A DNA stretch of 57,581 nt, taken from Williamsia sp. (GTDB lineage Bacteria; Bacteroidota; Bacteroidia; Chitinophagales; Chitinophagaceae). Position numbers and translations under genes: made by a program. The DNA lies in the NCBI GenBank assembly GCA_015069695.1, contig JADCRZ010000039.1, forward strand, positions 1-57,581. Reading direction: 5' to 3'. Every line of letters starts with the position of its first letter. Position 1 is the first letter of the stretch. A model generated the notes under the pieces. It saw only the letters and a program-made list of their open reading frames with translations. It had not been told where the DNA came from and did not search any database. Shown here piece by piece: positions 8,268-17,519 of the stretch.

Positions 8268-10235
8268 ATGAAAAAATGTTTCCTGCTTATTTTTCTGCTT
8301 GCAACAACAGGCTGCTGTATGGCCACTATCCGCGTGTCTAAGATTTTTGGTGATAGCATGGTGCTCCAGCGCGACCGGCCCATACCGGTATGGGGCTGGG
8401 CAGATCCGAATGAAAAGGTCACCGTTCAGTTTCATGGACAGACAAAAACGGTTTCGGCAGATGCAGGCGGCAAATGGAAACTGTTGCTCAACCAGGAAGG
8501 AGCTGGCGGTCCTTATACCCTGACCGTAAGTGGACCCAGCAACAAGATCAGCTTTAGCAATATTCTACTGGGAGATATATGGGTTTGTTCCGGCCAGTCG
8601 AATATGGAGTTTGCGCTAAGAGGTGTTACGAATGCGGCAGCTGAAATACAGGCAGCTGATTTTCCGCAGATCCGCCATTTTTACCTGCCCAAAGATATTT
8701 CTGCAACGCCCCTGGATGACCTGACCTATCCCGGTTCCTGGAAACCGGCTACCCCTGCCAATGCAAAAGATTTTACGGCAGTGGGTTATTTTTTTGCCCG
8801 CGAGCTCTACCAGCAATTGCATATACCGGTCGGGTTGATCCATACTTCCTGGGGCGGTACCAATATAGAAACTTGGATCAGCCGGGAAGGACTGGCCGGC
8901 AGTAGTCTGTTCAAAGACTTTATGACAACGCTGCCCCGCCTGAACCTGGATTCTCTCACCAACAGCCGCACGGAAAAGGTCAATCAACTTGTTAAGCAGG
9001 TGCAGGGTAGCCTGCCGGCCGCCAATGCGGCCCGGGCCTGGAAAGACCCTGCGTATGACGATCATGCCTGGCCGCAGATGCAGGCGCCTGGCTTGTGGGA
9101 ACAACAGCTGCTCAAAGATTTTGATGGCGTGGTTTGGTTGAGAAAAACCATTGCCGTCTCCGCAGCCAATGCCGGCCGGCCCGCCGAGCTTCACCTGAGC
9201 ACCATCGATGATTCGGATGACAGCTATGTGAACGGACAAAAAGCAGGCAGCACCAAAAACGAATACAGCACAAAGCGGGTCTACCGCTTGCCGGCCGGTT
9301 TGTTGCGGGAAGGAAAGAATGTAATTGCGGTACGGGTAGAAGACACCGGTGGTGGCGGTGGCATATACGGTGATGCCAAAGACCTGTACATTACAATTGG
9401 CAATACTACCATATCCCTGGCAGGCAGCTGGAGCTTCCAGGTAGAATCTGTGAGCCGCTCCGCAGCAACCATCGGACCTAACAGTTATCCTTCACTTCTG
9501 TACAATGCCATGATCAACCCGATCATCCCGTTTGCCATCAAAGGGGCGATCTGGTACCAGGGTGAAAGCAATGCAAGCCGCGCTTATCAGTACCGGCAGG
9601 CATTTCCCCTGCTCATCAACGACTGGCGCCGGCTCTGGCACGAAGAAAATTTTCCGTTCTACTTTGTACAGCTGGCCAGCTTTAAAGCCTCAGGAGGCAC
9701 CAGTGCCGGGGGCAGCACCTGGGCCGAGCTCCGCGAAGCACAAACCATGACCCTCTCTCTCCCCAATACAGGCATGGCTGTTACAACGGATATAGGAGAA
9801 ACCAACGACATCCATCCCAAAAACAAACAGGATGTAGGCAAGCGGCTTGCTGCTGTAGCCTTGCACGACACCTATCACAAAACCCTTGTTTACACCGGCC
9901 CTGTTTACAAATCAATGATAACGGCCGGCAACAAAGCCCTGATCGAGTTTACACAAACCGGAAGCGGACTGGTTACAAAACAAAGCTCCCCTGACGTAAA
10001 AGGTTTTGAGATTGCGGGCACCGACCAGCAGTTTCATCCCGCACATGCCCGCATAGAAGGCAATAAGGTAAGCGTATATGCCGATGAGGTAGCCACTCCC
10101 GCAGCCGTCCGCTACGCCTGGGCCGATGATGCAGGGCAAGCCAATCTTTTCAACAAGGAAGGATTTCCGGCCGCTCCATTCAGGACAGATAAATGGAAAG
10201 GGATAACAGAGGGGCAGAAATACAACATACCGTAA
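8268..10235 (+). CDS. Sialate O-acetylesterase-like SGNH carbohydrate esterase
   Basis: 655 aa secreted esterase predicted to remove acetyl groups from glycans. A signal peptide (MKKCFLLIFLLATTGCC) is followed by a beta domain, then the SGNH catalytic core. Block I is CSGQSNMEF with nucleophile Ser111; WYQGESNA marks the oxyanion region; DIHP (Asp514, His516) completes the triad. Between them (about 250-400) lies an inserted galactose-binding-like beta-sandwich with the DDSDDSYVNG segment. Length and order match the 9-O-acetylesterase/CE20-like family. Despite the family name, the substrate is often acetylated hemicellulose rather than sialic acid; the neighbouring PUL supports a plant-glycan role (inference). 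It is transcribed alone, towards the PUL, and ends in a palindrome with a T-run. Confidence 0.9.
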   Translation: MKKCFLLIFLLATTGCCMATIRVSKIFGDSMVLQRDRPIPVWGWADPNEKVTVQFHGQTKTVSADAGGKWKLLLNQEGAGGPYTLTVSGPSNKISFSNILLGDIWVCSGQSNMEFALRGVTNAAAEIQAADFPQIRHFYLPKDISATPLDDLTYPGSWKPATPANAKDFTAVGYFFARELYQQLHIPVGLIHTSWGGTNIETWISREGLAGSSLFKDFMTTLPRLNLDSLTNSRTEKVNQLVKQVQGSLPAANAARAWKDPAYDDHAWPQMQAPGLWEQQLLKDFDGVVWLRKTIAVSAANAGRPAELHLSTIDDSDDSYVNGQKAGSTKNEYSTKRVYRLPAGLLREGKNVIAVRVEDTGGGGGIYGDAKDLYITIGNTTISLAGSWSFQVESVSRSAATIGPNSYPSLLYNAMINPIIPFAIKGAIWYQGESNASRAYQYRQAFPLLINDWRRLWHEENFPFYFVQLASFKASGGTSAGGSTWAELREAQTMTLSLPNTGMAVTTDIGETNDIHPKNKQDVGKRLAAVALHDTYHKTLVYTGPVYKSMITAGNKALIEFTQTGSGLVTKQSSPDVKGFEIAGTDQQFHPAHARIEGNKVSVYADEVATPAAVRYAWADDAGQANLFNKEGFPAAPFRTDKWKGITEGQKYNIP

Positions 10236-10267
10236 TGCACAGGGACCAGCTTAAAAGGATCATTTCA

Positions 10268-10319
10268 TCAAGTTGAATTTAGCGGTATGGTATTACTTAT
10301 TACAATAATACCAACTTGA
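10268..10319 (+). terminator. Imperfect palindrome after the acetylesterase gene
   Basis: The inner stem GGTATTA/TAATACC (10289-10295, 10306-10312) and the outer TCAAGTTG/AACTTGA pairing (10268-10275, 10313-10319) form a stem with a 13-base bulge on the left side. It is followed by ATTATAATTTTT. Its position 30 bases past the stop fits a terminator. Confidence 0.5.
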
Positions 10320-10330
10320 ATTATAATTTT

Positions 10331-10527
10331 TGTCATTCCGCCGGGGCGCTTTTCGCTCTTGCACCTGGGCTATGCTGATGCGCCCCGTGCGGGATCTCTG
10401 CGGGGCATAATGGTGCGATGATCTGCTAGTTTCCTCCTAAACAGGAACTGCCCGCTCCACATAGATCCTGTAAGGGCGCGGCATCGGCCGGCAAGTGCAA
10501 CCTTCACTGCGCCCTTACAGGATGACA
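10331..10527. repeat. Composite palindromic repeat, copy B (core only)
   Basis: Bounded by TGTCATTCCGCCGGGGCGC on the left and GCGCCCTTACAGGATGACA on the right, which are related inverted ends. It contains the CCCGTGCGGGATCTCTGCGGGGC and GATCCTGTAAGGGCGCGGCATC blocks shared with copies A and C. The outer CTGAACC arms are absent. It lies between convergent genes. Confidence 0.75.
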
Positions 10528-10594
10528 GAGGATGGAGGAATCCCTTATAGCATGACGAATCAAAAAGGGAGGATGACAAAGAGGAGGTATCATA

Positions 10595-11143
10595 TCAACC
10601 CGTACACTTATCAGCGGCATGGATCAATTCATACATCACCGGATGCTGCTCGTATATCGTCCAGTGCTGGAGATTGCCGGGTTTCTTTTTTGCAAGGATG
10701 ATCTGGCTGTTTACTGTGCCCTGTTCTGTTGGGGTAATATAGAGATCGGTTCCTTTGAGGCGGATCAAAAAGCTGTTGTCTTTTGCAGGAATAAATTCCC
10801 ATTGCTGGTTGGATGCCTGTTCCTGCAGCGGCTGTTGCTGCAGCGCGGTTCCTTCTGCGGGCTCGCTGCCTGCCGGTTGAAAGGTTTTGCCCGTTAGCAG
10901 GTTGCGCAGGGAATAAGTCTGGTCTTCTACCTGCCTGAAATCCCAGGTCATGCATTTCCAGTTGGTCGGTGAGTAAGATACCAGGGGCGCAGCATTTTTG
11001 TTGCTGGCATCCAGGGGACGCAATAGCATACCGGTGCTGCTGTTCTTGATCGCATAAGTGCCTTTGATCGCCTGGCCCAGGCAACTGCCGGAAATTCCCA
11101 ATACGGCAAAGAACATGATGACAGCGAAATACCTCTTCATCAT
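10595..11143 (-). CDS. Secreted ricin-type beta-trefoil-like protein
   Basis: 182 aa, last gene of the PUL. The start is one of two adjacent ATGs at 11143/11140, giving MMKRYFAVIMFF, a signal peptide ending near GSCLGQA. An upstream ATG at 11230 would bury this signal and was rejected. The mature part shows beta-trefoil character: repeated GTYAIKNSSTG, YSLRNLLTGK and LIRLKGTDLY units and QxW-like NQQWEF and LQHWTI. I read it as a RICIN-like carbohydrate-binding protein. It lies 19 bases after the GH43 stop, so it probably helps bind the same glycan. Only about one trefoil length, no catalytic domain. Confidence 0.72.
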   Translation of the reverse strand: MMKRYFAVIMFFAVLGISGSCLGQAIKGTYAIKNSSTGMLLRPLDASNKNAAPLVSYSPTNWKCMTWDFRQVEDQTYSLRNLLTGKTFQPAGSEPAEGTALQQQPLQEQASNQQWEFIPAKDNSFLIRLKGTDLYITPTEQGTVNSQIILAKKKPGNLQHWTIYEQHPVMYELIHAADKCTG

Positions 11144-11162
11144 ACAAGTGTTTTTAATGATT

Positions 11163-12293
11163 TTACTTTTTTCTTTTTCCACCCGACGGCCCCTTGCTGT
11201 TAACAGGACCTGCAGGACCGGATCTTGCACCGCTCACCACCGGTCTGCTTTCTTCTGCCGGTACCTCAATCAGGACTTCTTCGGGCAAGGGCTCGCCAAA
11301 ATAAGGCGTCCCGTCCTTCTTCCAGTAAAACTGCTGCGCACGGGGCGAGCGGAAGCGGCCGCAACCTTGCCCGGGCTGGCTGTTGGCATGATACAGGATC
11401 CAGTATTCCTTGCCATCCGGCGAAGTAAAAAAGCAATTGTGCCCGGGCGCATACACCCGGTTTGCGGGTGATTGCTTGAACACCGGCTCCGGCGATTTTT
11501 TCCAGGAAGCCGTATCCATGATATCCGTACCGGTAAAGCTAAGGATACCCAACTCATAGGTATCTGTCCAGCACCCGCTGGCCGAGTAGATCAGGAACAA
11601 ACGCCCGTCATGCTCCAGCACTTCCGGCCCTTCATTCACCAGCACCTGGGGCGGATCGTTCGGGTTGTTGAGCAGGCCGTTTTTTTCCCATTCATACGTA
11701 GGGTAAGAAATGCGGACACGCTGGCCCTCTACCGTCCAGGGATTTTTCATCCTGGCCATGTAGATGTTTTGCTGTCCGTTCTTGTCCCCCTCCCAGCCCG
11801 ACCAGATCAGGTAAAAAGTATTTTTATACTGGAATACAGAACCATCAATGCTCCATTTGTCTTCCGGTGTCGCCAGCTTTCCCTTCATCACCCATTCACC
11901 CTGCAAGGGATCAGCCGATGCATTTTCGATTACCCATAACCGGTGGCTATTGTTGTTACCGCTATCGGCTGCAAAGTAAACATACCATTTGCCCTGCAGG
12001 AAGTGGATCTCAGGTGCCCAGATATCGTGGGAATAAGGCCCTGATGCGGGTGGCTTCCAGACCGTTTTGCGTTCTGACGTAGCCAGGTCGGCAATGTTTC
12101 TTGTTTTCCAGACATCGATCCTGTTACCGGTTGTATGAGTGTAATAATAGAATCCATCCTTGTAAATACACCAGGGGTCGGCACCGGAAGGAAGGAGGGG
12201 ATTGGTAAAGGCGGTTTTCTGCGCGGCTGCATGGTAGTACCCCCATGTACACAGGAGGAACATGCAGCAAAGCAGGCGCATGGTTTGGTTCAT
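11163..12293 (-). CDS. Glycoside hydrolase family 43 protein
   Basis: 376 aa secreted five-bladed beta-propeller glycosidase, probably acting on alpha-L-arabinofuranosyl or beta-xylosyl linkages. The start at 12293 (MNQTMRLLCCMFLLC) gives a good signal peptide; the ATG at 12308 adds five residues. The three GH43 acidic residues are visible: Asp39 in GADPW (base), Asp150 in WSIDGSVF (pKa modulator) and Glu221 in NEGPE (acid). The C-terminus after about 350 is a basic, Pro/Gly/Ser-rich tail. It lies within the minus-strand PUL between the DUF4965 protein and the ricin-like protein. Exact specificity cannot be assigned from sequence alone. Confidence 0.9.
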   Translation of the reverse strand: MNQTMRLLCCMFLLCTWGYYHAAAQKTAFTNPLLPSGADPWCIYKDGFYYYTHTTGNRIDVWKTRNIADLATSERKTVWKPPASGPYSHDIWAPEIHFLQGKWYVYFAADSGNNNSHRLWVIENASADPLQGEWVMKGKLATPEDKWSIDGSVFQYKNTFYLIWSGWEGDKNGQQNIYMARMKNPWTVEGQRVRISYPTYEWEKNGLLNNPNDPPQVLVNEGPEVLEHDGRLFLIYSASGCWTDTYELGILSFTGTDIMDTASWKKSPEPVFKQSPANRVYAPGHNCFFTSPDGKEYWILYHANSQPGQGCGRFRSPRAQQFYWKKDGTPYFGEPLPEEVLIEVPAEESRPVVSGARSGPAGPVNSKGPSGGKRKK

Positions 12294-12338
12294 ACTGTTC
12301 TGATGCAAATTTTCTTTGTTCTCTAACTCTTTTTTCAG

Positions 12339-14792
12339 CTATTTATTCCATTTTTTGTCAAGCACTTTGATAAAATATCCCCCCACTACACTCCTTGCCT
12401 GGAAGCCCACCTGCTTGCCGTTCGTTGTTTCGTGCCAGTCGCTGATAGGCACACGGGAACTGGTTTCTGTAGAGTATTTGTAGACAGGGTCCGTAATAGA
12501 TTTAAATTCAGCCGGTGAATCTGTGAGGGTGGCCGTCCAGGTTATCCAGTCTGATTTTGTATAGGTCTTGCGGCTGTCGAGCGGAAGGCCGTAGGTATTT
12601 TGTTTGGTAAGATAATAGGCGATCTCTTTGCTGTAAACCTGTTTGGGAAAAAGATGCAGGTTCAGCAGCTTGTCCCATACCAGGTTGTATTTCTGGCTCC
12701 AGGAGTCTTTGTTGTCAAATGTGAGCGCGTAATGGTCTCCGGCATCCGCCATCACAGCCCACCGGTTTGCCATGTCTTTGGCCATGGCTTCATATTTTGC
12801 TGCGCTGTCTTTTTCTCCCAGCATTTTGGCCATCATGGCATAGCACCCGATACCCACAATGGCTTTCACGGAAAGATTTGCATTGCGGGCCAGGTGACCG
12901 GCAAAATCATCCGTGCAAAGCTGGTTGGCCGGGTCGAAGCCTTCCTTGCTGAGATAGTTGGTCCAGATAGAAAGTGTTTTCCAGTGTTTGCGTGCATACT
13001 GCGCATTGCCTTCCGAGCGGGCGATCGCAGCGGTTAAGATGATCATGTTGCCGCATTCTTCTACAGGCATGTCTTCGCGGTAGGTTTGTCCATTTGCCAG
13101 CGGGTAAGTACCCAGGTCATGGGCTGCAAACGGTTTGGGCCATTTGCCGCTTTCGCTGAAATAAAAAATGCCGTTGAGCATGCCCTTGAGCAGGTCAGGA
13201 TTGTAGGCCAGGAACAAGGGTGCCGAAGGATAGGTCACATCCACCGTATTGATAGAGCCGTTGCTAAAATTTTCTTTTGACAAGAACAGGATCTCGCCTT
13301 CCGGACTTTTCACCAGCTTGTGGGCAGCAATGGCCTGGCGGTATGTGAGCACGCAGAGCTTGGCATAAGCCGCACCACCGGCCTGCAAGGCATCGTTGTA
13401 GATGCGCTGGTTGGCAGCTTCGCATTGCGCCAGTATACTGCTGTAACCTGTAAAGGCTTTGTTGAATTCATTTTCGATGCTGCCTGTTCCTGCACTGTTC
13501 CACCAGGGCCGGAGATTTTGTGAAAAGAACTGGACCGAATATCCATCATCGTACCCGATCATCACCATCCTGTCCTGCGGTTTCGCCGTGATCTGATCCA
13601 GCGGCAACACAGTATTGAGCATCAACCCTTTTCCTTCCATCGTGGCGCCACCAGCATTTGTGTTGAGGGCAGTGAGTGCGTTCTCTGCAGTTGTAATGCT
13701 TTGCTGGGGCTTGGCTGATTGAGGTACGGCCACATACATATATCCCCAATCGATCCGGAGATCATCACCCCTTTTTTTCAACAGGGGTTGTTCTACTGTG
13801 CCGGCTTTTAAAACAGACAGGTTGTTGCTGTTGTAGCGCTCAACTTTTACTTGCTGTCCAGGCTGGTTTACTGCCAGATCTGTTGACGCGCCAAAATAAA
13901 GTTGCCCGGTGTGCGGCTTTCCATCATTTGATTTTACCTGGAAAGAAACATAGGAAACCGGGCGGGAAAGCACATCCAGCGCATTCATGAGCAGGGGTGA
14001 TGTAAAGGTCAGCGTAACATCCGCAGGTCCGCAGGCAAGCCGGTAAATGGTTTGCGTGGCCTTTACTTCTACAGACTGCTGGCTGGCCATCAGTATGTTA
14101 CTGCCTTCCCTGGGCGCTGGCTCGTTGAGCAGGCCTGCATCCAGCCAGGATCCACCCCGGCGGTTGATGCAATGCATGGCCAGTACATTTTTCCCTGCTT
14201 TGATTTTGTTTTTTACCGCATCATCGATCGAGTAGTTTTCATATTTGCGCAGCCGGCAGTCTACACAGCTGTAAATTTTTTCGCCATTCAGGTATACTTC
14301 TACATCATCATCATGGCGCAGGTTGAGATAAAGCTTGTTGAAATCAAGTTTTTCCGGCGTGAACGCTTTCCGGAACCAAAGGCTGTTGGTTGTCCACTGG
14401 GTGCGCGACTGTTCGGCATTGTTGCCAAAAGGCGTTTTGCCGGTCTTCCAGCCCGCATCATCAAAATCAGGACTCATCCAGTTGGCGGCAGGCTCTGTTT
14501 CTGTATAGCGCGCATCGTAGGTCTGCTCACTGCCGGATAGAAAAACCGGGTTCAATATTTTCGCTTCCTTGCCCAGAAAGCGGTATGTTTTGCCATCTAC
14601 CTTCAGCAAGCCAACCAGCGATTGATCGGCCCCTGTCCAGTGCCGGGTGGTGCTGTTGTTGATGCTGTCAGAAAAAGACCAGATACTCAGGTAAGGATCA
14701 TGCGTAACGAGGGGATAGGCAGGGGCTTTGTTTACCTGTGCAGATGCGGCAGTAGCCAACAGGACAAGGCCCATCAGGAAACTTTTTTTCAT
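12339..14792 (-). CDS. Glutaminase A-like DUF5127/DUF4965/DUF1793 protein
   Basis: 817 aa secreted protein with a clean signal peptide (MKKSFLMGLVLLATAASAQ). The order fits the GtaA-like family: an N-terminal beta region (about 20-480) with an inserted galactose-binding-like segment (HDDDVEVYLNGEKIY, near 160-175), and an alpha/alpha barrel-like C-terminal half with YRQAIAAHKL, TVDVTYPSAPLFLAYNP and DSRKTYTKSDWITWTA. In fungi the family is linked to glutaminase; Bacteroidota members sit in PULs and may be glycosidases (family knowledge, function uncertain). It is downstream of the LamG lipoprotein and upstream of GH43 on the same strand, so it is probably co-expressed. Confidence 0.85.
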   Translation of the reverse strand: MKKSFLMGLVLLATAASAQVNKAPAYPLVTHDPYLSIWSFSDSINNSTTRHWTGADQSLVGLLKVDGKTYRFLGKEAKILNPVFLSGSEQTYDARYTETEPAANWMSPDFDDAGWKTGKTPFGNNAEQSRTQWTTNSLWFRKAFTPEKLDFNKLYLNLRHDDDVEVYLNGEKIYSCVDCRLRKYENYSIDDAVKNKIKAGKNVLAMHCINRRGGSWLDAGLLNEPAPREGSNILMASQQSVEVKATQTIYRLACGPADVTLTFTSPLLMNALDVLSRPVSYVSFQVKSNDGKPHTGQLYFGASTDLAVNQPGQQVKVERYNSNNLSVLKAGTVEQPLLKKRGDDLRIDWGYMYVAVPQSAKPQQSITTAENALTALNTNAGGATMEGKGLMLNTVLPLDQITAKPQDRMVMIGYDDGYSVQFFSQNLRPWWNSAGTGSIENEFNKAFTGYSSILAQCEAANQRIYNDALQAGGAAYAKLCVLTYRQAIAAHKLVKSPEGEILFLSKENFSNGSINTVDVTYPSAPLFLAYNPDLLKGMLNGIFYFSESGKWPKPFAAHDLGTYPLANGQTYREDMPVEECGNMIILTAAIARSEGNAQYARKHWKTLSIWTNYLSKEGFDPANQLCTDDFAGHLARNANLSVKAIVGIGCYAMMAKMLGEKDSAAKYEAMAKDMANRWAVMADAGDHYALTFDNKDSWSQKYNLVWDKLLNLHLFPKQVYSKEIAYYLTKQNTYGLPLDSRKTYTKSDWITWTATLTDSPAEFKSITDPVYKYSTETSSRVPISDWHETTNGKQVGFQARSVVGGYFIKVLDKKWNK

Positions 14793-14925
14793 ACTAAAGC
14801 ATTTCGTTTAAACAAGGTAGATAGCTGTTTTACCATTCCGGTCCCAAAAAGAAAGCATGCGCCGACAGGCCGCTCCCATAAATGGAGAGCCGGATTATTA
14901 CAGCACCAAAAATAAGGAGGTTTGG

Positions 14926-15975
14926 TTAAAGACTTCTTTCAATTGTAAAAATTGAAAGCACCTCTGCATCGGTTAAAGCCTTGTTGTAAAAACGCAGGTC
15001 GTCCATCGACCCGATAAAAAAGTTTTCTCCTCCATACTGAAAATCACCACTGGTAAGCATATACACCGATTTTGGCAATTGATTGCCAATAACCAGGTTA
15101 ACAGGGGAAGGCAGGGTGATAGGCGTACCGGATATGTTCACGCTTTTCACGAGCACTCCGTTTATATAGAATTTCATGGCTCCTTCTGTATACGAGACGG
15201 CTGCATGCGTCCATACACTCTGTGGAATTACCCCCGGGTTGCTATCAACATCCTTATAAACCGTGTTGCTGACTTTAAAAGTGAGGAACATAAAATTGTT
15301 GGTTTGCAGCTGGAACTTAAAACCTTCCCAACGGTTCAGGGAAAGTATGTAATTGCCATCCCGGATCGAATCCCGCCTGAGCCAGACGCTGATGGTAAAG
15401 CTTTGAGGGTTCAGGGAAGCATCATAAGGCACTTCAATGTTCGCGCCTTTTTCAAACCGGTAAGCCATATTGGGCCTGTTGAACCGGTCAGGCGTGCCCA
15501 CGGGCAGGGTAGCCCCATCTACGGCGGTGGCTGCATCTTTTCCGGTCCAGCCGGTTTTTAACTGGCCGGTATGCCCGTGCCCCGAAGCATCGGTTGCATT
15601 TCCATCCATTTTCCATTGTGCCAGCAGGTTTTCCAAAGACACCTCCTGGATCAGCCTGCTGGCAAATTCCTGCGCACTGCGGCGCAGGTTGGAAAGGGCA
15701 TTGTCTACCGCTTCCTGCGTAAACATGGTACCGGTATTGATCTGCAAAGCCAGGTCTATTGAAGCTTTCAGGGGTTGCTTTGAGCCAATTGCATAGTTGC
15801 CCGGCTTGGTCCCTTCCACCGCTGCATTGTACACAAGGGTCACAGAATCGATCAGGGCTTTTAATTTCGATTTGTCCGAATTATAATCCGGCGGGGCTTC
15901 ATTTTTCTTACAGGTCGTCAGCAGGGCCAGTGCAAGCAGCAAAACGAGCCAAACAGGATGGAGAAAAAAACGCAT
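14926..15975 (-). CDS. LamG-domain surface lipoprotein
   Basis: 349 aa. A hydrophobic signal ends in a lipobox-like LLTTC near residue 22, so it is probably a surface lipoprotein. Residues about 35-105 form a helical FIVAR-like segment (ALIDSVTLVYNAAVEG). From about 110 a concanavalin A-like LamG domain follows: LLAQWKMDGNATDASGHGH, FTISVWLRRDS, WTHAAVSYTEGAMKFYING and FIGSMDDLRFYNKALTDAEV. It is the third gene after SusC and SusD (20 bases from SusD), the usual place for an accessory surface glycan-binding protein. No catalytic residues are recognised. Confidence 0.85.
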   Translation of the reverse strand: MRFFLHPVWLVLLLALALLTTCKKNEAPPDYNSDKSKLKALIDSVTLVYNAAVEGTKPGNYAIGSKQPLKASIDLALQINTGTMFTQEAVDNALSNLRRSAQEFASRLIQEVSLENLLAQWKMDGNATDASGHGHTGQLKTGWTGKDAATAVDGATLPVGTPDRFNRPNMAYRFEKGANIEVPYDASLNPQSFTISVWLRRDSIRDGNYILSLNRWEGFKFQLQTNNFMFLTFKVSNTVYKDVDSNPGVIPQSVWTHAAVSYTEGAMKFYINGVLVKSVNISGTPITLPSPVNLVIGNQLPKSVYMLTSGDFQYGGENFFIGSMDDLRFYNKALTDAEVLSIFTIERSL

Positions 15976-15995
15976 GGGAAAAATTTTACAGGAGA

Positions 15996-17501
15996 TTATT
16001 TGCCTAATTTTTTGTTGGTATCCCGTTCGCTTTGCGGAATGGGAAAGTATTTGTTGGCGGTATAGTTGAAATTGGGTTGATCCTGCAGGGCAGCTACCGC
16101 ATATGCGCTTCCGTAGCGGACCAGGTCAAAAAAGCGGTGAAACTCCAGCGCCAGCTCCGACCTTCTTTCTTTGCGGATCAGGTCGCGGAGCTGGCTTTGG
16201 TTGGTAACGGTGATGTCTGGCAACAAACCTGCGGGTACGGTTCCATATCCTGGCAGGGTTTGATCGTTCAGGTAAGATTCCCGCGCCCGCTTTCTCACTG
16301 TATTCAGCGGCACGAGCGCCTCACTGCCCTTTCCTGCTTCGTTAAGCGCTTCCGCCTTGGTGAGCAAGACCTCTGCAAACCGGATGATCTCGTAGTTGAG
16401 GCTGCCATTGCCTTTGATGTTGGCAGGAATTTCAGAAAGGGGCTGAATCTGTTTTTTAGTGAGATATCCCGTAGTGGTCCATCCTGCATTAAATGCCATG
16501 TCATAATAAGTGTGCCCGCTCCTGGCAACGGTGTAGTCTAAACGCGGATCGTCGACACCTGAAGAAGATTTTTCAAAATTGCTGACCAGGCTTTGGGTAG
16601 GATAAAAAAATCCGTATCCGTTCAGCGAACGGGGTGCCATCCATTGATTCAGGTTGTTTCCCTGGAACGGACTGGCACCACTCACGTGCCAGGCAGAAAA
16701 GACAGCTTCCGGATTGTCTTTGGTAGCAGCCCGGAAATTATCAGCGTAGTTGGGCGTGAGCCTGTACACATTCAAAGCCTCCACCTGCCCGGCCACCAGG
16801 GCTGCTGAATCCCATTTCTGCTGGAACAAATAAGTTTTTGACAGCAAGGCCAGTGCTGCTCCCTTTGTAACCCGGCCAAGGTCTGCCCCGCTCCAGCTCA
16901 CCGGCAGGTCGATGGCCGCCGCATTGCAGTCGCTTACGACCTGCGCAAAGATCTGCGCCTGGGGCAAGGCCGGACTTTGCAGTTCCTCGGGCGTTTCCAC
17001 TTTCAGCCGCAAAGGAATATCGCCATAAGCAGTAGTCAGGGTGAAATAATAATAAGCCCGTAAGAACTTAGCTTGTGCAAGCAACGACTTTCTGACCGGC
17101 TCAGACACGGCTGTATTGGAAGCAGGCAGTCCGTCGGTTACCACATTGCATTTAAACACACCATCGTAGTATCTTCTCCACACAGCCTCTACCGCGGAGT
17201 TGGAAGGCAGGATGTTGAACTTATCGATGTTGTCAAAATCAGCCTGGTCTCCGGGCAGCCCTCCCTTGATGGCATCATCAGAAGCGACATCACCCAGTAT
17301 CCAGATGGCATTGGAAGCGGCATCCGTAAAGGTAAGCGGCGTGTAAGCCGCATTGATCGCCGCTTTTGCATTTGCATCAGAGGTAAAAAAATTGTAGGTT
17401 TCATAGCTACCCAGTACGGGCTGGTCAAGCACTTTTTTGCAGCCGGCAAAAAAGACCAGTGAAACAGCCAGCGCAATGATGGAAATATCTTTTCTGTTCA
17501 T
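15996..17501 (-). CDS. SusD/RagB family nutrient-binding lipoprotein
   Basis: 501 aa outer-membrane lipoprotein that binds oligosaccharides above the SusC channel. The signal peptide ends in the lipobox FFAGC (about residue 21). The N-terminal TPR-like SusD region (FLRAYYYFTLTTAYGDIPL, about 145-165) and the C-terminal RagB region (IRFAEVLLTKAEALNEAG and LIRKERRSELALEFHRFFDLV) are typical. It follows SusC by 18 bases on the minus strand, the canonical pair order. The ligand is unknown; the GH43 downstream suggests an arabinose- or xylose-containing glycan. Confidence 0.96.
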   Translation of the reverse strand: MNRKDISIIALAVSLVFFAGCKKVLDQPVLGSYETYNFFTSDANAKAAINAAYTPLTFTDAASNAIWILGDVASDDAIKGGLPGDQADFDNIDKFNILPSNSAVEAVWRRYYDGVFKCNVVTDGLPASNTAVSEPVRKSLLAQAKFLRAYYYFTLTTAYGDIPLRLKVETPEELQSPALPQAQIFAQVVSDCNAAAIDLPVSWSGADLGRVTKGAALALLSKTYLFQQKWDSAALVAGQVEALNVYRLTPNYADNFRAATKDNPEAVFSAWHVSGASPFQGNNLNQWMAPRSLNGYGFFYPTQSLVSNFEKSSSGVDDPRLDYTVARSGHTYYDMAFNAGWTTTGYLTKKQIQPLSEIPANIKGNGSLNYEIIRFAEVLLTKAEALNEAGKGSEALVPLNTVRKRARESYLNDQTLPGYGTVPAGLLPDITVTNQSQLRDLIRKERRSELALEFHRFFDLVRYGSAYAVAALQDQPNFNYTANKYFPIPQSERDTNKKLGK

Positions 17502-17519
17502 ACAGCGTCCGGATTCTGG